64,000 nucleotides of DNA from Chloroflexota bacterium (GTDB lineage Bacteria; Chloroflexota; Anaerolineae; Anaerolineales; Villigracilaceae): NCBI GenBank assembly GCA_016219545.1, contig JACRMH010000021.1:1-64000 (forward strand), given 5' to 3'. This document shows, one piece after another, positions 34,199-42,837 of this stretch (positions within the stretch are counted from its first letter, which is position 1; every line of letters begins with the position of its first letter). The notes below the pieces were generated by a model, which was given only the letters and a program-made list of their open reading frames with translations, was not told the DNA's origin and did no database searches. Made by a program: the position numbers and the translations under genes.

Positions 34199-34699
34199 AT
34201 GACTGAACAATTTGAACCCACCATTATCGGTTTTACCTGCAACTGGTGCAGTTACCGCGCCGCGGACCTGGCCGGGACTGCGCGCATGAAATATGCACCG
34301 AATGTGAGACTCATCCGCATGATGTGTTCCGGGCGCCTCGACCCGACCTTTGTGCTGCGTGCTCTTTCAGGAGGAGCAGACGGCGTGATGATCACAGGTT
34401 GCCACCCGGGTGAGTGCCATTACATCGAACAGAATTACAAAGCCCTGCGTCGTTTTATCCTCCTCCGCAGAGTGCTTGCGGGACTGGGCATTGAGCCGGA
34501 ACGTGTGAAGTTGGTTTGGGCGAGCGCCGCCGAAGGCGTGAGGTTTGCAAGTGAAACAACCGCGTTCGTGGAAGAGATTAGAAAGTTGGGACCGCTCAAT
34601 TGGGGAAATCAGGGAAAGGATGAAAGAGAAAGGATGAAGGATGAAAATTCATCCTTCATAATTCAACCTTCATCCTTTGAGAAGGAGGTGACCTTATGA
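34199..34699 (+). CDS. mvhD: Hydrogenase-Hdr linker iron-sulfur subunit (MvhD/DUF-type)
   Basis: MvhD joins the [NiFe] hydrogenase to HdrA by one [2Fe-2S] cluster. The 166-residue protein has the family Cys pattern: FTCNWCSYRAADLAGT (about 12-27), RMMCSGRLDPTFVLRAL (about 42-58) and ITGCHPGECHYIEQNYKA (about 67-84). AAGGAG 8 nt upstream sets ATG 34199; a GTG three codons earlier overlaps this site. The last roughly 30 residues are odd. They are encoded by an AAGGATGAA/TTCATCCTT repeat that occurs elsewhere in the intergenic DNA, and they are not part of the family core. The stop overlaps the mvhG start. Confidence 0.92.
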   Translation: MTEQFEPTIIGFTCNWCSYRAADLAGTARMKYAPNVRLIRMMCSGRLDPTFVLRALSGGADGVMITGCHPGECHYIEQNYKALRRFILLRRVLAGLGIEPERVKLVWASAAEGVRFASETTAFVEEIRKLGPLNWGNQGKDERERMKDENSSFIIQPSSFEKEVTL

Positions 34700-35682
34700 A
34701 GCCGAAATTCGCAATGTATTGGGCGGCCTCCTGCGGCGGCTGTGAGATCGCTGTATTGAACACCCATGAAAAGATCTTAGATGTGGACGCGAACTTCGAA
34801 GTTGTCTTTTGGCCTGTGGCGATGGATGCGAAATATAAAGATGTGGAAGCCATGGAAGATGGTTCGATCCTGCTCACGCTCTTCAATGGCGGGATCCGCA
34901 ACGATGAGAACGAACACATCGCCAGACTTCTGCGGCAAAAATCCAAGATCCTGGTCTCGTTCGGTTCTTGCGCCTGTGAGGGGTGTATTCCCGGGTTGGC
35001 GAATTTAAGTCCGGTGGGTGACATTGTCCAAACAGCATTCAACACGATCACCACGGATAACCCGCATGAGATCTATCCCCAGACAACCTATGATGTACCT
35101 GAAGGCGAATTGCATATCCCGAAACTGTTTTCGGTTTTGCGTCCGCTCGATCAAGTGGTGGATGTGGACTACTACATGCCGGGCTGTCCGCCTGAGAGTC
35201 ATCAAATTGCGGCGGTGATCGACCTGGTCATTAAAGTAGTGAAAGGCGAAGCACAGCTTCCACCCAAAGGATCAACCATTGGCGCTGGAGATTCAACCGT
35301 GTGTGATGAATGTCCGCGCTCGCGCAATGTTAAGCTGATCAAGGAGTTCAAGCGGATTCAAGATATTGCGCCAATGGATCCGACACTGTGTATTCTTGAA
35401 CAGGGTATTCCTTGTAACGGACCTGCTACAAGAAGCGGATGCAACGCACGCTGTCCGCAGGCAGGGACTCAATGCATCGGCTGTTACGGTCCTGCCGAGG
35501 GTGTGATGGATTATGGCGCAAGGCTCATCACCGCATTCTCGTCTGTGATCGACGCAACCACCCCTGAAGAGATCGAACATATTCTGGATGGGATCCCCGA
35601 CCCCACGGGACAGGTCTATCGCTTCAACCTTGCAGGATCACTGCTCAAAGCGAGTGCGAACGCATTCAAAGTAAAAGAATGA
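34696..35682 (+). CDS. mvhG: [NiFe] hydrogenase small subunit (group 3c, MvhG-like)
   Basis: The 328-residue cytoplasmic small subunit has no Tat signal. The proximal cluster Cys are in WAASCGGCEIAVL (about 9-21), FGSCACEGCIPGL (about 92-104) and YMPGCPPESHQI (about 155-166). A C-terminal ferredoxin-like region adds CDECPRSRNVKLI, CNGPATRSGCNARCPQAGTQC and further Cys. It relays electrons from the [NiFe] site to MvhD. It overlaps mvhD by 4 nt. A 110-nt spacer with ATCC-rich repeats separates it from the large subunit gene. Confidence 0.93.
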   Translation: MKPKFAMYWAASCGGCEIAVLNTHEKILDVDANFEVVFWPVAMDAKYKDVEAMEDGSILLTLFNGGIRNDENEHIARLLRQKSKILVSFGSCACEGCIPGLANLSPVGDIVQTAFNTITTDNPHEIYPQTTYDVPEGELHIPKLFSVLRPLDQVVDVDYYMPGCPPESHQIAAVIDLVIKVVKGEAQLPPKGSTIGAGDSTVCDECPRSRNVKLIKEFKRIQDIAPMDPTLCILEQGIPCNGPATRSGCNARCPQAGTQCIGCYGPAEGVMDYGARLITAFSSVIDATTPEEIEHILDGIPDPTGQVYRFNLAGSLLKASANAFKVKE

Positions 35683-35792
35683 AGGATGGCTAAAAGGATG
35701 AAGGCGGAAGGATGAAGGATGAATTGCAAAAGTCGAAATTCCTTTGTTCTTGTTTTCATCCTTCATAATTCATCCTTTCCAAAGGAGTTCAC
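35683..35792 (+). repeat. AAGGATGAA-type repeats inside the hydrogenase operon
   Basis: Several AAGGATGAAG words on the left face TTCATCCTTC words on the right, so the spacer can fold into a long imperfect hairpin. The same words occur at 34613-34685 (in mvhD), 52297-52321 and 62410-62447. It could tune large- versus small-subunit expression. Confidence 0.55.
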
Positions 35793-37259
35793 ATGACTCA
35801 ACGAATATCCATTGACCCCATCACCCGCCTCGAAGGTCACGGCAAGATCGAAATATTTCTCGACGATAATGGCAATGTTGCCAATTCCTATTTTCAGATC
35901 CCGGAGTTACGCGGCTTCGAAAGGTTTTGTGTAGGACGCCCCATTGAGGAAATGCCGCTGATAACAAATCGCATCTGCGGAGTGTGCCCCGAAGCGCATA
36001 ACATGGCGGCATCCAAAGCCGGTGATATGGCCTATCATGTAGACCCGCCACGCACGGCGAAAATGCTGCGTGAACTGCTTTACTCCGCGTTCTACTGCAC
36101 GGACCACACCACTCACTTCTACGCGCTGGGCGGACCTGATTTCGTGATGGGACCCGACGCGCCGGTTGCTGAAAGAAATATTTTAGGGGTGATCCACAAA
36201 GTGGGGCTGGAAGTTGGCGGCAAGGTCATTCAAATGCGCAAGTATGGACATAATGTCGTTGAGATGATCGGCGGGCGCAAAGTTCATCCATGCGCATCCA
36301 TCCCTGGCGGCATGACCAAAGGTATCACCGAGGAACAGCGCAAAGAGATCGAAGAGATGGGACGCTGGGCAATTGACTTCGCACAATTCAGCCTCAAGAT
36401 TTTCAACGATATTGTGCTTGGTAACAAAGCCTATGTTGACCTGGTCCTTGGCGATGTGTACACCCATCACACTTATTACATGGGCATGGTGGATGAAAAC
36501 AACAAGGTTAATTTCTATGATGGCAAAGTCCGCGTGGTTGACCCGAACGGCAAAGAATTCGTCAAGTATGAGCCGAAGGATTATGCCGAGCACATCGCCG
36601 AACACGTCGAGCCATGGACCTATCTCAAATTCCCGTACCTCAAAAAAGTTGGCTGGAAAGGTTTTGTGGATGGCATTGACTCAGGCGTGTATATGGCAAC
36701 TCCGCTTTCACGTCTCAACGCATCTGATGGCATGGCAACTCCGCTCGCGCAGGCAGAGTACGAAAGATTTTATACAACTCTCGGCGGCAAGCCCGTGCAT
36801 CAGCGTCTCGCCACGCATTGGGCGCGCCTTGTCGAATTGTTGTACGCCGCCGAACGTTGGGTGGAACTGGTGACGGATCCAGAGATCACTTCGCCGAATG
36901 TTCACACCAAGCCGACTCAAACTCCGACAGAGGGAATCGGCATCGTAGAAGCGCCGCGCGGCACACTCACGCATCACTACTGGACCGATGAACGGGGCAT
37001 CGTGACCAAGGTGAATCTCATCGTTGGGACCACGAATAATTACGCGCCAATCCAAATGTCCACGCATAAGGCGGCGGCGAGTCTCATCAAAAATGGTGTC
37101 GTGAATGAAGGTCTGCTCAATATGGTGGAGATGGCGTTCCGTTCCTATGATCCATGCTTTGGGTGCGCCACTCATTCATTGCCGGGACAAATGCCTTTGG
37201 AGATCACTCTCCACGATGCGGACGGGAATCCTGTCAAAGTGATGAAACAATTTTGTTAA
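35793..37259 (+). CDS. mvhA: [NiFe] hydrogenase large subunit (group 3c, MvhA-like)
   Basis: This is the catalytic subunit that splits or forms H2. The four Ni-Fe Cys ligands are intact: RICGVCPEAH (Cys62, Cys65) and DPCFGCATH near residues 453-461. A C-terminal tail of about 28 residues follows that His, the usual site of proteolytic maturation. The protein has 488 residues and no export signal. The context with hdrCBA and mvhDG places it in group 3c, the ferredoxin/Hdr-linked bidirectional class. AAAGGAG upstream supports the start. The protease gene is next. Confidence 0.95.
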   Translation: MTQRISIDPITRLEGHGKIEIFLDDNGNVANSYFQIPELRGFERFCVGRPIEEMPLITNRICGVCPEAHNMAASKAGDMAYHVDPPRTAKMLRELLYSAFYCTDHTTHFYALGGPDFVMGPDAPVAERNILGVIHKVGLEVGGKVIQMRKYGHNVVEMIGGRKVHPCASIPGGMTKGITEEQRKEIEEMGRWAIDFAQFSLKIFNDIVLGNKAYVDLVLGDVYTHHTYYMGMVDENNKVNFYDGKVRVVDPNGKEFVKYEPKDYAEHIAEHVEPWTYLKFPYLKKVGWKGFVDGIDSGVYMATPLSRLNASDGMATPLAQAEYERFYTTLGGKPVHQRLATHWARLVELLYAAERWVELVTDPEITSPNVHTKPTQTPTEGIGIVEAPRGTLTHHYWTDERGIVTKVNLIVGTTNNYAPIQMSTHKAAASLIKNGVVNEGLLNMVEMAFRSYDPCFGCATHSLPGQMPLEITLHDADGNPVKVMKQFC

Positions 37260-37302
37260 GCCGAATCAGGCTTGGGCTAGGAATGAAGCGGAGTTTTATC
37301 CA

Positions 37303-37776
37303 ATGAAGACTTTGGTTGTCGGGCTTGGCAATCCGATCCTTGGCGATGACGGCGTCGGCTGGAAGGTTGCCGAGACTGTGGAAAAGCTGCTGCCCCCAGG
37401 TGCGCCGATAGATGTGGATTATCTTTCGCTGGGCGGCATCAGTTTGATGGAACATCTAATTGGTTATGATCACGTTTACCTGATCGATGCGTTTGCATCC
37501 GATGAGCCAGTTGGTTCGATCTCGGTCATGAAATTAAGTGACCTGCCTAATTACTCCGCTTTTCATACAACCAGCACACATGATACATCTTTACAAAATG
37601 CGATTGAACTGGGGAAGTTGATGAAGACTCCATTGCCAAATGAAGTTACTGTGATAGGGGTTGCCATCGCGCGCGCCTATGATTTCAGCGAAGATCTATC
37701 CGCGCCTGTTGCAGAAGCTGTTCCGCTGGCTGCAAAAATTTTACTGAATATGCTTGCTCGAAAAATGCCAGCCTGA
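37303..37776 (+). CDS. Hydrogenase maturation protease
   Basis: This HycI/HyaD-type endopeptidase cleaves the C-terminal tail of the large subunit after nickel insertion. The 157-residue protein has VVGLGNPILGDDGVGWKVAE (about 4-23; first Glu/Asp metal ligand), VYLIDAF (second Asp) and HTTSTHDTSL (His ligand). It lies 43 nt after mvhA and surely serves it. The general Ni-Fe assembly genes hypA-F are absent here and must be elsewhere. Confidence 0.92.
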   Translation: MKTLVVGLGNPILGDDGVGWKVAETVEKLLPPGAPIDVDYLSLGGISLMEHLIGYDHVYLIDAFASDEPVGSISVMKLSDLPNYSAFHTTSTHDTSLQNAIELGKLMKTPLPNEVTVIGVAIARAYDFSEDLSAPVAEAVPLAAKILLNMLARKMPA

Positions 37777-38119
37777 TGAAGGGAATGCATAGGCGCGGCA
37801 GCCATGGATTGGGAAATCGTCCGCGCCTTCCTTTCAGAAAATCATAAAATCCGGCACTATCGTTTTTAACGGGAAATCCATTTTCGACCACAAAGGGGAC
37901 AAAGGAACACGAAGGAAAAAAAACACAAAAACATCCTTTGTGTACCTTTGTGACCCGTTGTGGTAAGAACTTTCCCGCCGGAAACGGAGAGACTAAAATC
38001 CCCGCAAACGGTCTTGACGGCAATAAATGAGTGACATTTTTCCATTAAGAATATGCAATTCATGTATATCCTCTATTTTGCCCGCATGATAAGATGAAAG
38101 AGGCTTTAATCGAAATTTT
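37777..38119. other. Intergenic region between hydrogenase operon and sensor kinase
   Basis: The 343-nt region contains a large imperfect inverted repeat at 37887-37964 (CCACAAAGGGGACAAAGG facing CCTTTGTGACCC and GTTGTGG) that may end the hydrogenase transcript. Near 38085-38095 an AT-rich GATAAG sequence could be the kinase -10 region. No small ORF with a ribosome-binding site was seen. Confidence 0.5.
37887..37964. repeat. Imperfect inverted repeat after the hydrogenase operon
   Basis: The arms contain repeated ACAAAGG/CCTTTGT words on both sides of an A-rich loop. It can form a long hairpin on either strand. It is probably a dispersed repeat rather than a classical terminator. Confidence 0.55.
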
Positions 38120-39586
38120 ATGAACATATCGTTCCTGGTCATCATCTACTTTTTTTATGGGCTGGCTTTCTTTAGCATGGGACTGTTGGTGGCTATGGAA
38201 GGCGGACGTTCCACAGATGCGCGCTTGCGCATGGCTTTGCGTCCGTTGGCGGGTTTTGGGCTGGTCCATGCCGCGCATGAATGGCTTGAAATGCTCAAGC
38301 TCATCGGGCATTTCGATGCCTTCTATTCCGCAATTATTTCAGGGCTCGGTTTTGTACTGCTGGCTTTTTCCTTCCTTTCTCTCGCGGCATTTGGTTCGTA
38401 TCTGGTATTGGGAAGCGAATCAACCTGGCGGGTGAGTCTCATCATCCCGCTGGCCCTGGAAGCGATCTGGGTCTTTGGTTTAGCCTCATTTAGAAGTCAT
38501 TATGTGCAATCTGACCTTATCGTGATCTCCGACGTTTGGACACGCTATGCAATTGCCATCCCCGCCGGACTGCTTGCCGCAGCCGGGCTTGTTGTTCAGC
38601 AGCGCGCTTTCCGGCGTGCAGGTCTTGTCACCTTTGGGCGCGATAGTTTGTGGGCTTCGATCTCATTCGGGTGGTACAGTATTGTCGGCCAAATCTTTAC
38701 CATGCCCAGCGCCCTGCCGCCATCCACTTTCCTGAACTCTGAATTTTTTGTAAATACTTTTGGCTTTCCCATTCAATTACTGCGTGCAGTCACTGCCGTC
38801 TTCGCTTCGATATTCGTGATCCGTTTCCTGCGCGCCTTTCAAGTGGAGAGCGACCATAAGATCGCAGAACTCCAGGAAGCGCGCTTGCACGAGTCTCGCC
38901 GGCGTGAGGAATTGCGCGGCGAATTATTCAGGCGGGTCGTGGCCGCGCAGGAAGCGGAACGCCAGCGTATCGCACGTGACTTGCACGATGAAACCGGTCA
39001 ATCGCTGACGGCCATCGGCATGGGACTGCGCGGGCTTGCAGATGAAATTAATCCGCGTAACAAAGCACAGCGCGATACGCTTGGACAATTACAAACGCTA
39101 TCATCAGATTCGCTGCGCGAGCTGCAACGCATCATTTCTGACCTGAGGCCTGCTCATCTCGACGATCTGGGTTTATCCGCCACTTTGAGATGGTACGCAA
39201 ACCGCTGCCAGGAGATATCGCATTTGAACATCAAGGTGGATATTTCCGGCGAAGAACATTTGCTGGATGAAGTAGTCAAGATCGCCATCTTCCGCATCAT
39301 TCAGGAAGCCTTGAATAACATCATCAAACATTCGCGCGCTACGGCTGTCACGGTGAATTTGGTCTACACTGAAGAATCGGCCCGCATCCTTGTGCGCGAT
39401 AACGGTTTGGGATTTGACATGGATGCCATTAAGAACCGTGCCGGACGCGTCTCGCTTGGGCTTTCGGGTATGTCGGAACGCGCCGCACTTTTGGGCGGGA
39501 CGGTGGAAGTCCACTCGCGGCCGAATTACGGCACCGAGGTGGAAGCGTTGATCCCGTATAAAGTGACTCATCATGAAGAGGTTTAA
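38120..39586 (+). CDS. Membrane sensor histidine kinase, NarL/DesK class (HisKA_3)
   Basis: The 488-residue kinase has seven hydrophobic N-terminal segments (about 1-235), a short coiled linker, then a HisKA_3 dimerisation helix, AAQEAERQRIARDLHDETGQ, with the phospho-His in RDLHDE (about 294). The HATPase domain has an N box (EALNNIIKHS) and DNGLGFD, with G2 as LGLSGMSERAALLGG. The seven-helix sensor is not a named type to me; it may respond to membrane or quinone state. It is translationally coupled to the response regulator (stop directly followed by ATG). Its place between two redox modules suggests it controls one or both. Confidence 0.9.
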   Translation: MNISFLVIIYFFYGLAFFSMGLLVAMEGGRSTDARLRMALRPLAGFGLVHAAHEWLEMLKLIGHFDAFYSAIISGLGFVLLAFSFLSLAAFGSYLVLGSESTWRVSLIIPLALEAIWVFGLASFRSHYVQSDLIVISDVWTRYAIAIPAGLLAAAGLVVQQRAFRRAGLVTFGRDSLWASISFGWYSIVGQIFTMPSALPPSTFLNSEFFVNTFGFPIQLLRAVTAVFASIFVIRFLRAFQVESDHKIAELQEARLHESRRREELRGELFRRVVAAQEAERQRIARDLHDETGQSLTAIGMGLRGLADEINPRNKAQRDTLGQLQTLSSDSLRELQRIISDLRPAHLDDLGLSATLRWYANRCQEISHLNIKVDISGEEHLLDEVVKIAIFRIIQEALNNIIKHSRATAVTVNLVYTEESARILVRDNGLGFDMDAIKNRAGRVSLGLSGMSERAALLGGTVEVHSRPNYGTEVEALIPYKVTHHEEV

Positions 39587-40237
39587 ATGACAATACGCTT
39601 GCTCCTGGTGGACGACCATGCCGTGGTGCGCTCCGGCTTAAAAATGCTTTTGAGCGGACAGAAAGAAATGGAAATCGTTGGCGAGGCTGCCTCTGCCGGT
39701 GAAGCAATGACAGAGACCGCGCGTGTGAATCCCACGGTCATACTCATGGATATTGGTCTGCCCGATAAAACAGGCATTGAAGCCACACGCGAGATCAAGG
39801 CGAAATTCCCCGATGTGAAGATCGTGGCCCTGACCATTCATGAGGATGAAGAATATTTCTTCCAAATGCTGAACGCGGGCGCATCCGGCTATGTGCCGAA
39901 ACGCGCCGCTCCCGACGAATTGATCACAGCCATTAATGCCGCCGCAAGCGGGGAAGTATATTTATATCCATCACTGGCAAAGTTGTTGGTGCGTGACTAT
40001 TTAAGCGCGGAACACCCCGCCGAAGAAAAGGTGAGTCTTGACGGCTTGACCGAGCGCGAACATGAAGTGCTGACTCATCTTGCAGAAGGCATCAGCAATG
40101 ACGAGATCGCCGCATCGCTGGTGATCAGCCCGAAGACCGTGGAACGTCACCGCGAAAATATAATGCGGAAGTTGAATTTACACTCGCGTTCTGAATTGGT
40201 GCGGTACGCCATCCGCAAGGGGATTATCAAGGCCTAG
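39587..40237 (+). CDS. LuxR/NarL-family response regulator
   Basis: This 216-residue regulator has a receiver domain with the acidic pair VDDH, phospho-Asp in ILMDIGLPD (about 55), LTIHEDE (Thr) and VPKRAA (Lys). A C-terminal GerE/LuxR helix-turn-helix follows, LTEREHEVLTHLAEGISNDEIA...SPKTVERHRENI. It is the partner of the kinase just upstream. Its targets cannot be read from the sequence, but the cytochrome/NrfD operon begins 375 nt downstream. Confidence 0.93.
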   Translation: MTIRLLLVDDHAVVRSGLKMLLSGQKEMEIVGEAASAGEAMTETARVNPTVILMDIGLPDKTGIEATREIKAKFPDVKIVALTIHEDEEYFFQMLNAGASGYVPKRAAPDELITAINAAASGEVYLYPSLAKLLVRDYLSAEHPAEEKVSLDGLTEREHEVLTHLAEGISNDEIAASLVISPKTVERHRENIMRKLNLHSRSELVRYAIRKGIIKA

Positions 40238-40611
40238 CGTTTTTTCTTAATAACTGATGTTACGCAGTTCAATCCCGAAGGGATGGTCGGATTATAGGAG
40301 ATTGCGTAAAAGAATTCCAAATCCCGAAGGGATGATATTGGTTTTATGGCTTCTGACACCCCTTCGGGGTCGTAAGAATTTTTGCGTAAGGTGAGTTATT
40401 AAATTTACGGATTTCAAGCCCTTTGCTGAATAAGCAAGGGGCTTTTTCGTGGGGGGATTGCCCCATCAGCGTGGGAAATGTATGGGGTGTACTACGCAGG
40501 CTGGGGCGGGGAAAGATGCGTGTGTCCTTCATCCAAGATGGGGGATGAGCCGAATTTACTTGGCAAGGGGGAAGTCGTATATTGTATGCAAGATAAAGAA
40601 AGGAGATAGCC
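40238..40611. other. Intergenic region with short repeats and a terminator
   Basis: The 374-nt region holds two AATCCCGAAGGGATG words (near 40274 and 40321), a CCCCTTCGGGG mini-hairpin (about 40352-40362) and the terminator at 40416-40448. TTGGCA at 40560-40565 lies 17 nt before TGTATG, a weak candidate promoter for the downstream operon. Confidence 0.5.
40416..40448 (+). terminator. Terminator of the two-component operon
   Basis: An 11-bp stem (40416-40426 with 40434-40444, one G-T pair) with a 7-nt loop is followed by TTTTTC. Confidence 0.85.
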
Positions 40612-40734
40612 ATGAACGCAACAATGATCGTACTTCTGCTCTTCCTTGCCCGTGTGGTTGTCCCGTTTGTAATTCTTCTTCTGGTCGGTGAATGGCTTGC
40701 CCGACATGAATCCAGCTCCTGGCTGAAAATGTGA
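40612..40734 (+). CDS. Small single-helix membrane protein (40 residues)
   Basis: ATG 40612 follows AAAGGAG by 7 nt. The product is one long hydrophobic segment (about residues 5-26, containing LLLFLARVVVPFVILLLVG) followed by a short charged tail, EWLARHESSSWLKM. It ends 7 nt before the next gene. A comparable helix (LILRLAVPVALTVLIVYLLG-like) begins the following protein, so the two may be related halves of a small membrane complex with the cytochrome. Its size is below usual annotation cut-offs. Confidence 0.6.
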   Translation: MNATMIVLLLFLARVVVPFVILLLVGEWLARHESSSWLKM

Positions 40735-40741
40735 GGAAAAA

Positions 40742-41086
40742 ATGGAAACACTACACCCTGTTCTCGTGATCTTGATCGGATTGGTCCTGCGTTTGGCTGT
40801 GCCTGTGGCTCTGACTGTCTTGATCGTTTACCTGCTCGGCATGTTGGATGCACGCTGGCAGGCGGAAGCTCGTGACGAAGAGAAGGCCATTGCGGTGGAC
40901 CAGATGCCTTGCTTGAAGAATGAAGAGCTTTCCATTGAACAAATGAAGTTACGCATGGCCTTGAGTGACCAGCCTTGCTGGCAGGCTCAACGCTCACAAA
41001 GCGGGTACTTGAATGAAGCATGTTTGGATTGCGAAGTTTTTCTAAGCGCACCCGCGCACACTTCACACTCACATGTGAATATCTAA
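40742..41086 (+). CDS. Small membrane protein with Cys-containing cytoplasmic tail
   Basis: The 114-residue protein has one or two N-terminal hydrophobic segments (about 6-34) and a soluble tail with Cys at CLKN, QPCWQ and the closely spaced EACLDCEVF. A histidine-containing end (HTSHSHVN) could bind metal. I recognise no family. GTGAGG lies upstream, and the gene is 16 nt from the cytochrome gene, so it is part of this operon. It may be an assembly or docking protein for the cytochrome/NrfD module; that is inference. Confidence 0.65.
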   Translation: METLHPVLVILIGLVLRLAVPVALTVLIVYLLGMLDARWQAEARDEEKAIAVDQMPCLKNEELSIEQMKLRMALSDQPCWQAQRSQSGYLNEACLDCEVFLSAPAHTSHSHVNI

Positions 41087-41102
41087 ATTGGGAGATGCGA
41101 AT

Positions 41103-42068
41103 ATGTTTTCTCTGAAACGAATTTCAATCGCACTGATTTTTGCTCTTGTCTTTGCCGGTGTCACGCTCGTGGCCGTTTCTGCGCAGGGTGGAACGGCTAC
41201 TCCTCCGCCTGTTGAAGACAAGGCGGATTGCGCTTCATGTCATACTGATTTTCAGATGACCTGGGAAATAGGCGCTCATGGACATGCCACGGAAGACCCG
41301 ATCTTCATACAGGAATGGAATAAGCAAGGGAACCCATCGGCATGTTTGACTTGTCACGTTACCGGTTATGACCCCGCTACTGCCACCTGGGAAGCCGATG
41401 GTGTGACTTGCAAGGCCTGTCACAAGGACACCAGTGGTCAACATCCAAAGACACCGATGAGTGTGGATAAGTCTTCAAATCTGTGCGGCGGCTGTCACAC
41501 GGACGCACGCTTTGGTTGGACGGAGTGGGAAGGCAGCATCCATTTTAAAAATGGAATGGCTTGCACCAACTGCCATGATCCGCACAGCGCTTCTGTAAAG
41601 ATCACATCGAACGGTGATGCCTCCCAGTTATGTATCACCTGCCATGAAGAAGCCAGCATGAACTTCCCATATTCAAAGCATAACGAACAGGGAGTTACTT
41701 GTATTGACTGTCACCTTGAGCATTTGGGAAATACCGAAACAACTATTCATCAAGTCCCCGACCATTCATTCAAGGCCAGCCTGAAGGCCTGCAATTCCTG
41801 TCATGAAGATCAGATGCACGCATCCGGTGTGGGAGCTTCAGTCAATGCAGATGCGGGAGTTTCGTCAGCGGACCATGCAGCTGCCAATAATCCCGAAGTG
41901 ACTCAGGCTTCCATTTTGCCTGAGCCTACGCCGGTCAATCCCCTTGGATATGCAGGTCTTGCGGTCCTGATCGGTTTGGCCGCGGGCATGTTATTGGCTC
42001 CCTGGCTCGAACGCTGGTATCGGTTCGCCATGCAAAAAGAAGATGAGGTGAAACATGACGGAAAATAA
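41103..42068 (+). CDS. Octaheme c-type cytochrome, membrane anchored
   Basis: A signal peptide (residues 1-28) is followed by exactly eight CxxCH heme sites: CASCH, CLTCH, CKACH, CGGCH, CTNCH, CITCH, CIDCH and CNSCH. A C-terminal helix (PLGYAGLAVLIGLAAGMLL) and short tail place the hemes on the outer face. The spacing resembles cytochrome c3/NrfB-like multiheme carriers. There is no lysine-type active site (CxxCK) as in nitrite reductase, so it is a carrier rather than an obvious enzyme. GGGAG 8 nt upstream sets ATG 41103. It overlaps the next gene by 14 nt and should deliver or accept electrons from the NrfD-type quinone module. Confidence 0.92.
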   Translation: MFSLKRISIALIFALVFAGVTLVAVSAQGGTATPPPVEDKADCASCHTDFQMTWEIGAHGHATEDPIFIQEWNKQGNPSACLTCHVTGYDPATATWEADGVTCKACHKDTSGQHPKTPMSVDKSSNLCGGCHTDARFGWTEWEGSIHFKNGMACTNCHDPHSASVKITSNGDASQLCITCHEEASMNFPYSKHNEQGVTCIDCHLEHLGNTETTIHQVPDHSFKASLKACNSCHEDQMHASGVGASVNADAGVSSADHAAANNPEVTQASILPEPTPVNPLGYAGLAVLIGLAAGMLLAPWLERWYRFAMQKEDEVKHDGK

Positions 42069-42837
42069 TTTCAACCGCCGCGATTTTCTAAAACTCTCGG
42101 CAATTGGTATTGCAGTAGCGGCAGGAACCCGCGCCATCACGCAGGTGGAAGCCTCTGAAGGCGGCAGTGTGAAAGGTGAGCATCAATGGGCCATGGTCAT
42201 TGACCAGGCCAAATGCACCGGTTGCGGATATTGCACACTGGCCTGCCAGGCTCATAACGATGTCAACCCTGATATCCAATGGAACAAAGTTTTAGAAGCA
42301 GGCGAGATCAACGGCAAGAAAGTTTATCTCTCACGCCCTTGTATGCAATGCGAACATGCCCCATGCGTGGAAGTATGTCCTGTGCAGGCTTCATACTATC
42401 GCGATGACGGTATCGTCATGATGGACTACGACAGATGCATCGGATGTCGGTATTGCGAAGTAGCTTGTCCCTTCCAGGCGCGTTCCTTCAACTGGGAAGC
42501 ATTCGATGGTGAAAACCCTGCCGTACCGGAATGGGGAACTCCCGAAGTGGAAAGACGTCCGCGCGGCGTACCTGAGAAATGCGCGTTCTGCTATCAGCGT
42601 ATTGATCGCGGCATGGCAAACGGTCTCACCCCCGGCATTGACGCCGATGCGACTCCCGCGTGCGTGGTGGCCTGCCCAACCGGCGCCCGCATGTTCGGTG
42701 ACTTGAACGACCCGAACTCGAATGTCAGCCAGATCCTACGCAAGCATGTCTCTTATCGTCTGCGCGAAAATCTCGGCACCGGCTCCCGCGTTTACTATCT
42801 GCCCGTTGACGATACTACAGTCACGACTGAGGGCTAA
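42055..42837 (+). CDS. Tat-exported 4x[4Fe-4S] ferredoxin subunit (HybA/PsrB/NrfC type)
   Basis: The 260-residue electron-transfer protein has a twin-arginine signal, NRRDFLKLSAIGIAVAAG (about 5-22). Four cluster motifs follow: CTGCGYCTLACQ, CMQCEHAPCVEVCP, CIGCRYCEVACP and the split pair CAFC...CVVACPTGA. It links a periplasmic redox enzyme or the octaheme cytochrome to the NrfD membrane subunit. The gene overlaps the cytochrome gene and ends 1 nt before nrfD. The RR signal indicates export in the folded state. Confidence 0.93.
   Translation: MTENNFNRRDFLKLSAIGIAVAAGTRAITQVEASEGGSVKGEHQWAMVIDQAKCTGCGYCTLACQAHNDVNPDIQWNKVLEAGEINGKKVYLSRPCMQCEHAPCVEVCPVQASYYRDDGIVMMDYDRCIGCRYCEVACPFQARSFNWEAFDGENPAVPEWGTPEVERRPRGVPEKCAFCYQRIDRGMANGLTPGIDADATPACVVACPTGARMFGDLNDPNSNVSQILRKHVSYRLRENLGTGSRVYYLPVDDTTVTTEG

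Noticed and set aside
41103..42068. Octaheme protein as a nitrite or tetrathionate reductase
   Set aside because: All eight sites are CxxCH and none is a CxxCK-type catalytic heme; the layout with FeS and NrfD genes fits an electron carrier better.
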